Positions 61,072 to 64,000 of a stretch of 64,000 nucleotides of DNA are shown here, piece by piece. The notes under the pieces were generated by a model that was not told where the DNA came from, did no database searches, and saw only the letters and a program-made list of their open reading frames with translations. The DNA is from Devosia chinhatensis (GTDB taxonomy: Bacteria; Pseudomonadota; Alphaproteobacteria; Rhizobiales; Devosiaceae). The stretch's first letter is position 1. Every line of letters starts with the position of its first letter. A program made the position numbers and the translations under genes. The stretch covers positions 731,501 to 795,500 of the forward strand of contig NZ_JZEY01000061.1 in the NCBI RefSeq assembly GCF_000969445.1, given 5' to 3'.

Positions 61072-61755
61072 TCAGGGGACAAGCCGATATCCACCATCCT
61101 CGGTCACGAGCAGTCGCGCATTGGAGGGATCACGCTCAATCTTTTGGCGCAGGCGATAGATGTGGGTCTCGAGCGTATGGGTGGTTACGCGATTATTATA
61201 GCCCCACACTTCCTTGAGCAGGATGTCGCGGGTGATTGTCTTGGGTCCCTGCCGGTAAAGGAATTTGAGGATCGAGGTTTCCTTGTCCGTCAGCCTTACC
61301 TTGATCCCATCATTGGTCTCAAGCACCTTGGCGGCTGGCTGGAAGCTGTACTGACCGATCGTGAAGACAGCGTCCTCACTCTGGTCGCGCTGGCGCAGCG
61401 CCGCATTGATGCGCGCCAGAAGCACCGGATAGCGGAACGGCTTGGTCAGGTAATCGTTTGCGCCGGCCTCGAGCCCCTTGATTTCATCGGCATCGGTATC
61501 GTGGCCAGTGAGCATCAACACAGGGCTCTTGTAGCCCTCCTGGCGCATCACCTTGACCGCTTCCCGGCCGTCCATGTCCGGCAGGCCCACATCTAGAATG
61601 GTCAGTTCGATATTGTTGTCGCGAACGGCCTGCAGCGCATCATTGGCCGTCGAGGCCTGCAGCACATCGAAGTCCGGCTCGTTCTTGAGCTGATCAACCA
61701 GGGTCTGGCGCAGATCCGCGTCGTCGTCCACGACCAGGATGCGTCGCTTGTTCAT
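61072..61755 (-). CDS. OmpR/PhoB-family response regulator
   Basis: The 227-residue protein has a receiver domain (ILVVDDDADLRQTLVDQL; phospho-aspartate in ELTILDVGLPDMDG; KPF lysine in DYLTKPFRYP) and a winged-helix output domain (KVRLTDKETSILKFLYRQ, THTLETHIYRLRQKIE). No histidine kinase is adjacent, so its partner is elsewhere. A GGAG site precedes the ATG at 61755. The upstream extension starting at 61797 has no support. Confidence 0.94.
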   Translation of the reverse strand: MNKRRILVVDDDADLRQTLVDQLKNEPDFDVLQASTANDALQAVRDNNIELTILDVGLPDMDGREAVKVMRQEGYKSPVLMLTGHDTDADEIKGLEAGANDYLTKPFRYPVLLARINAALRQRDQSEDAVFTIGQYSFQPAAKVLETNDGIKVRLTDKETSILKFLYRQGPKTITRDILLKEVWGYNNRVTTHTLETHIYRLRQKIERDPSNARLLVTEDGGYRLVP

Positions 61756-61885
61756 TGTTTTCTCCGGTCTTTTGGCTCCGACATCGACCAAGATCACGAT
61801 ATTGCGACCCCAATTTGGTCAAAAAATCACATCGGCGTCATTCAACGTCAGGGAACGCAAGAAATGGGCAAAAGTTGCAATGACG

Positions 61886-62575
61886 CTAGGCCGAGGCCGC
61901 CGGGCGACGACCGAAAAGTGCCGATCCGACGCGCACATGGGTAGCGCCCATGGCAATAGCGGTTTCGAAATCCCCACTCATGCCCATGGAGAGGTTCTCG
62001 ACAGAGGCAGCCTTTGCCAGAGCCGAGAGCAGCGCAAAATAGGGCCCCGCCGGTTGCCCGTCCGGGGGTATGCACATGAGCCCCACGACATCGAGCCCGT
62101 GCACGTCCCGACACCGCGCGACGAAGTCGGCCGTCTCGTCCACGGCAATGCCTGCCTTTTGCGGCTCGGCGCCGATATTGACCTGTACGAAGCAGGGGAG
62201 CGATCGGCCGAGCCGGTGCATTTCCTGGGCCAGAACACCCGCCAGCTTGTCGCGATCCACGCTTTCGATCACATCGAACAGCGCCACGGCGTCCCGGACC
62301 TTGTTGGTCTGCAAAGGCCCGATCAGGTGCAGCTGAACATCCGGATAGCGCTGGCGAAGCTCAGGCCATTTATCCTTGGCCTCCTGCACCCGGTTCTCAC
62401 CGAACACTGTCTGGCCAGCCTCGAGAAACGGCTCGATGTCACTCGCCGAAAATGTCTTGGAGACCGCGACCAGTTCCACGTCCTCGGGCGGCGCCCCGAA
62501 GCGGCGGCGCGCCTTTTCCATGCGCGAGCGGATATAGTCGAGCGCTGTTTGCGCATTGGCGGCGCTGTTGGCCAT
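61886..62575 (-). CDS. YggS-family pyridoxal-phosphate homeostasis protein
   Basis: The 229-residue protein binds PLP and controls its level. It shows VELVAVSKTFSASDIEPFLE (PLP lysine in SKT), FGENRVQEAKDKW, HLIGPLQTNKVRDAV and MGMSGDFETAIAMGATHVRVG. The ATG at 62575 starts the family; the upstream frame is rejected. It is divergent from leuS across 130 nt. Confidence 0.94.
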   Translation of the reverse strand: MANSAANAQTALDYIRSRMEKARRRFGAPPEDVELVAVSKTFSASDIEPFLEAGQTVFGENRVQEAKDKWPELRQRYPDVQLHLIGPLQTNKVRDAVALFDVIESVDRDKLAGVLAQEMHRLGRSLPCFVQVNIGAEPQKAGIAVDETADFVARCRDVHGLDVVGLMCIPPDGQPAGPYFALLSALAKAASVENLSMGMSGDFETAIAMGATHVRVGSALFGRRPAASA

Positions 62576-62705
62576 GTGTCGGCCCCGTTGCTGTTGACCT
62601 GATGGGGGATTTCTGGTGATGGTCCGGTAGCCAAAAACCCCTGAAAACGCAAGCTGCGCCGCCTGTTGCGCTGGTGCCTGCGTTAATCTTGCAAGGACGA
62701 TCAAA

Positions 62706-64000
62706 GTGAGCGGTGAACGCTACAATCCGCGCGAAAGCGAACCGAAATGGCAGAAGGTCTGGGACGAGCGCCAGAGCTTCGTGACGTCCAACGAGGATCC
62801 GCGCGAGCCCTACTACGTCCTTGAAATGTTCCCCTATCCCTCCGGCCGCATCCATATGGGCCATGTGCGCAACTATTCCATGGGCGACGTCGTGGCGCGC
62901 TATCACCGCGCCCGCGGCAAGAACGTGCTGCACCCCATGGGCTGGGACGCCTTTGGCCTGCCGGCAGAAAATGCTGCCATCGAGCGCAAGACCCATCCCG
63001 GCACCTGGACCTATGCCAATATCGAAGCGATGAAGAAGCAGCTCAAGTCGATGGGCCTGTCCATCGACTGGACGCGCGAGATCGCCACCTGCTCGCCCGA
63101 TTACTACCGGCATCAGCAGGCCATGTTCATCGACATGCTTGCCGCCGGTCTAGTCACGCGCAAATCCTCCAAGGTCAATTGGGACCCGGTCGACATGACC
63201 GTGCTGGCCAACGAGCAGGTAATCGACGGCAAGGGCTGGCGCTCCGGCGCGCCCGTCGAGCAGCGCGAGCTCACGCAATGGTTCTTCAAGATTTCCGACT
63301 TTGCCGAGGACCTGCTGGGTGCCCTTGATGGCCTCAAGGATTGGCCGGAAAAAGTACGCGTCATGCAGCGCAACTGGATCGGAAAGTCTGAAGGCCTGCG
63401 CCTCTTGTTCGAACTGGTTCCCAGCGACGTGACCAACGCGACCGCCGTCGAAGTATTCACCACTCGGCCCGATACGATCTTCGGGGCGTCCTTTATTGCC
63501 CTTTCGCCCGATCACCCGCTGACCGCGGGCCTGGCCGCAAACAATGCGGAACTGGCTGACTTCGTCGCCGAATTTCATCGTCAGGGCACTGCGACCGAGA
63601 CGCTCGAAAAGGCCGAAAAGAAAGGCATTTTCACCGGGCTTCGCGTGAAACATCCGGTACTCAAGGGCGAGACCCTGCCCGTCTATGTCGCCAATTTCGT
63701 CCTGATGGACTACGGGACCGGCGCCGTCTTCGGCTGCCCGGCCCACGACCAGCGCGATCTCGATTTCGCTCACAAATACGATCTCCCGGTCAAGCCGGTC
63801 GTTCTGCCGCCCGGCGCCGATGCAGCGAACTTTGAGATTGGCGACGATGCCTATGTCGATGCTGGCAGCATCTTCAACTCGGGCTTCCTTGATGGTCTGT
63901 CCATCGACGAGGCCAAGGCCAGGATCGCCGAGCATTTCGGCGCTCGTTCGGTCGATGGCCAGGTTCAGGGCAAGGTGGAGGTCAATTACCGCCTGCGCGA
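62706..64000 (+). CDS. leuS: Leucyl-tRNA synthetase, N-terminal part
   Basis: About 431 residues are visible before the window ends. The class I signature is present as [20 protein letters not shown] (HMGH). [13 protein letters not shown] and [12 protein letters not shown] in the editing domain are also seen. Start is GTG at 62706, with AAGGA 8 nt before it. The gene continues past the right edge, so the KMSKS end is not visible. Confidence 0.97.
   Translation, partial: MSGERYNPRESEPKWQKVWDERQSFVTSNEDPREPYYVLEMFPYPSGRIHMGHVRNYSMGDVVARYHRARGKNVLHPMGWDAFGLPAENAAIERKTHPGTWTYANIEAMKKQLKSMGLSIDWTREIATCSPDYYRHQQAMFIDMLAAGLVTRKSSKVNWDPVDMTVLANEQVIDGKGWRSGAPVEQRELTQWFFKISDFAEDLLGALDGLKDWPEKVRVMQRNWIGKSEGLRLLFELVPSDVTNATAVEVFTTRPDTIFGASFIALSPDHPLTAGLAANNAELADFVAEFHRQGTATETLEKAEKKGIFTGLRVKHPVLKGETLPVYVANFVLMDYGTGAVFGCPAHDQRDLDFAHKYDLPVKPVVLPPGADAANFEIGDDAYVDAGSIFNSGFLDGLSIDEAKARIAEHFGARSVDGQVQGKVEVNYRLR

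Noticed and set aside
1..64000. CRISPR arrays, insertion sequences and prophage
   Set aside because: No regularly spaced repeats, transposases, integrases or phage structural genes were seen.

Overview
The window looks like ordinary, GC-rich chromosome of an alphaproteobacterium of the order Hyphomicrobiales, most like a Devosia-type organism. This placement is inferred from gene content and order and was not tested with a tree. Supporting signs are hemC-hemD-mitofilin-hemY, an imuA-imuB-dnaE2 mutagenesis cassette with an alphaproteobacterial-type LexA box, htpX-rsmB-heparinase-purH, DUF2794, SDHAF4-like DUF1674, IalB-like secreted proteins and a split ccmABCDG cluster. I see no integrase, transposase, insertion sequence, phage gene, CRISPR array or rRNA. 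One tRNA gene is present (tRNA-Thr, CGU).

Layout. 1-4 kb: the end of hemC, then hemD, a mitofilin-like membrane protein and hemY (heme synthesis), then tRNA-Thr. 4-7.3 kb (minus): a FeeM/autoinducer-synthase-like acyltransferase and a membrane PAS-GGDEF-EAL protein. 7.5-13.6 kb: phhB, then the SOS mutagenesis operon dnaE2-imuB-imuA on the minus strand. 13.8-19.7 kb: TerB-like protein, universal stress protein, ppa, a serine beta-lactamase-like hydrolase, a NavBac-type sodium channel, a DUF3445 heme oxygenase-like protein and a VOC protein. 19.8-25.6 kb (minus): K+-independent H+-pyrophosphatase hppA, DUF167, YggT, DedA and typA, with a hairpin-rich noncoding stretch at 22.75-23.07 kb. 25.8-29.6 kb (minus): a VOC protein, an ECF-like sigma factor translationally coupled to a PAS-GGDEF-EAL protein, and a CPT-like kinase. 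29.7-32.2 kb: argG divergent from an Lrp/AsnC regulator and a LysE exporter, a likely basic-amino-acid homeostasis unit. 32.2-39.4 kb: RNA modification genes (rlmJ, rlmN, thpR), Pmp3, an HNH nuclease, two IalB-like paralogs, a BAX-inhibitor-like protein, a GNAT, a P-loop kinase and DUF2794. 39.5-43.3 kb: a candidate small RNA, DUF1223 and acnA.

43.5-46.4 kb: the heme exporter and thioreductase genes ccmABCDG, followed by a lone Flp pilin. 46.5-53.9 kb: DUF1674, htpX, rsmB, a heparinase II/III-like protein, purH and a Wzx-like flippase. 54-57.4 kb: leuC, a zincin-like metallopeptidase and small unknown genes. 57.4-59.5 kb: the rimM-trmD-rplS translation operon. 59.7-64 kb: xth, a cyclic-nucleotide-binding protein, an OmpR-type response regulator, a YggS-like PLP protein and the start of leuS.

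Most of the window is housekeeping. The parts most worth a second look are: the LexA box that resets the imuA start; the plus-strand orphan terminator with a stem-loop upstream (candidate sRNA, 39.5-39.7 kb); the c-di-GMP/ECF sigma/VOC operon; the FeeM-like gene beside a c-di-GMP protein; the NavBac channel; and the cluster of perfect inverted repeats at 22.85-23.05 kb. Nothing seen amounts to a clearly new multi-gene system.
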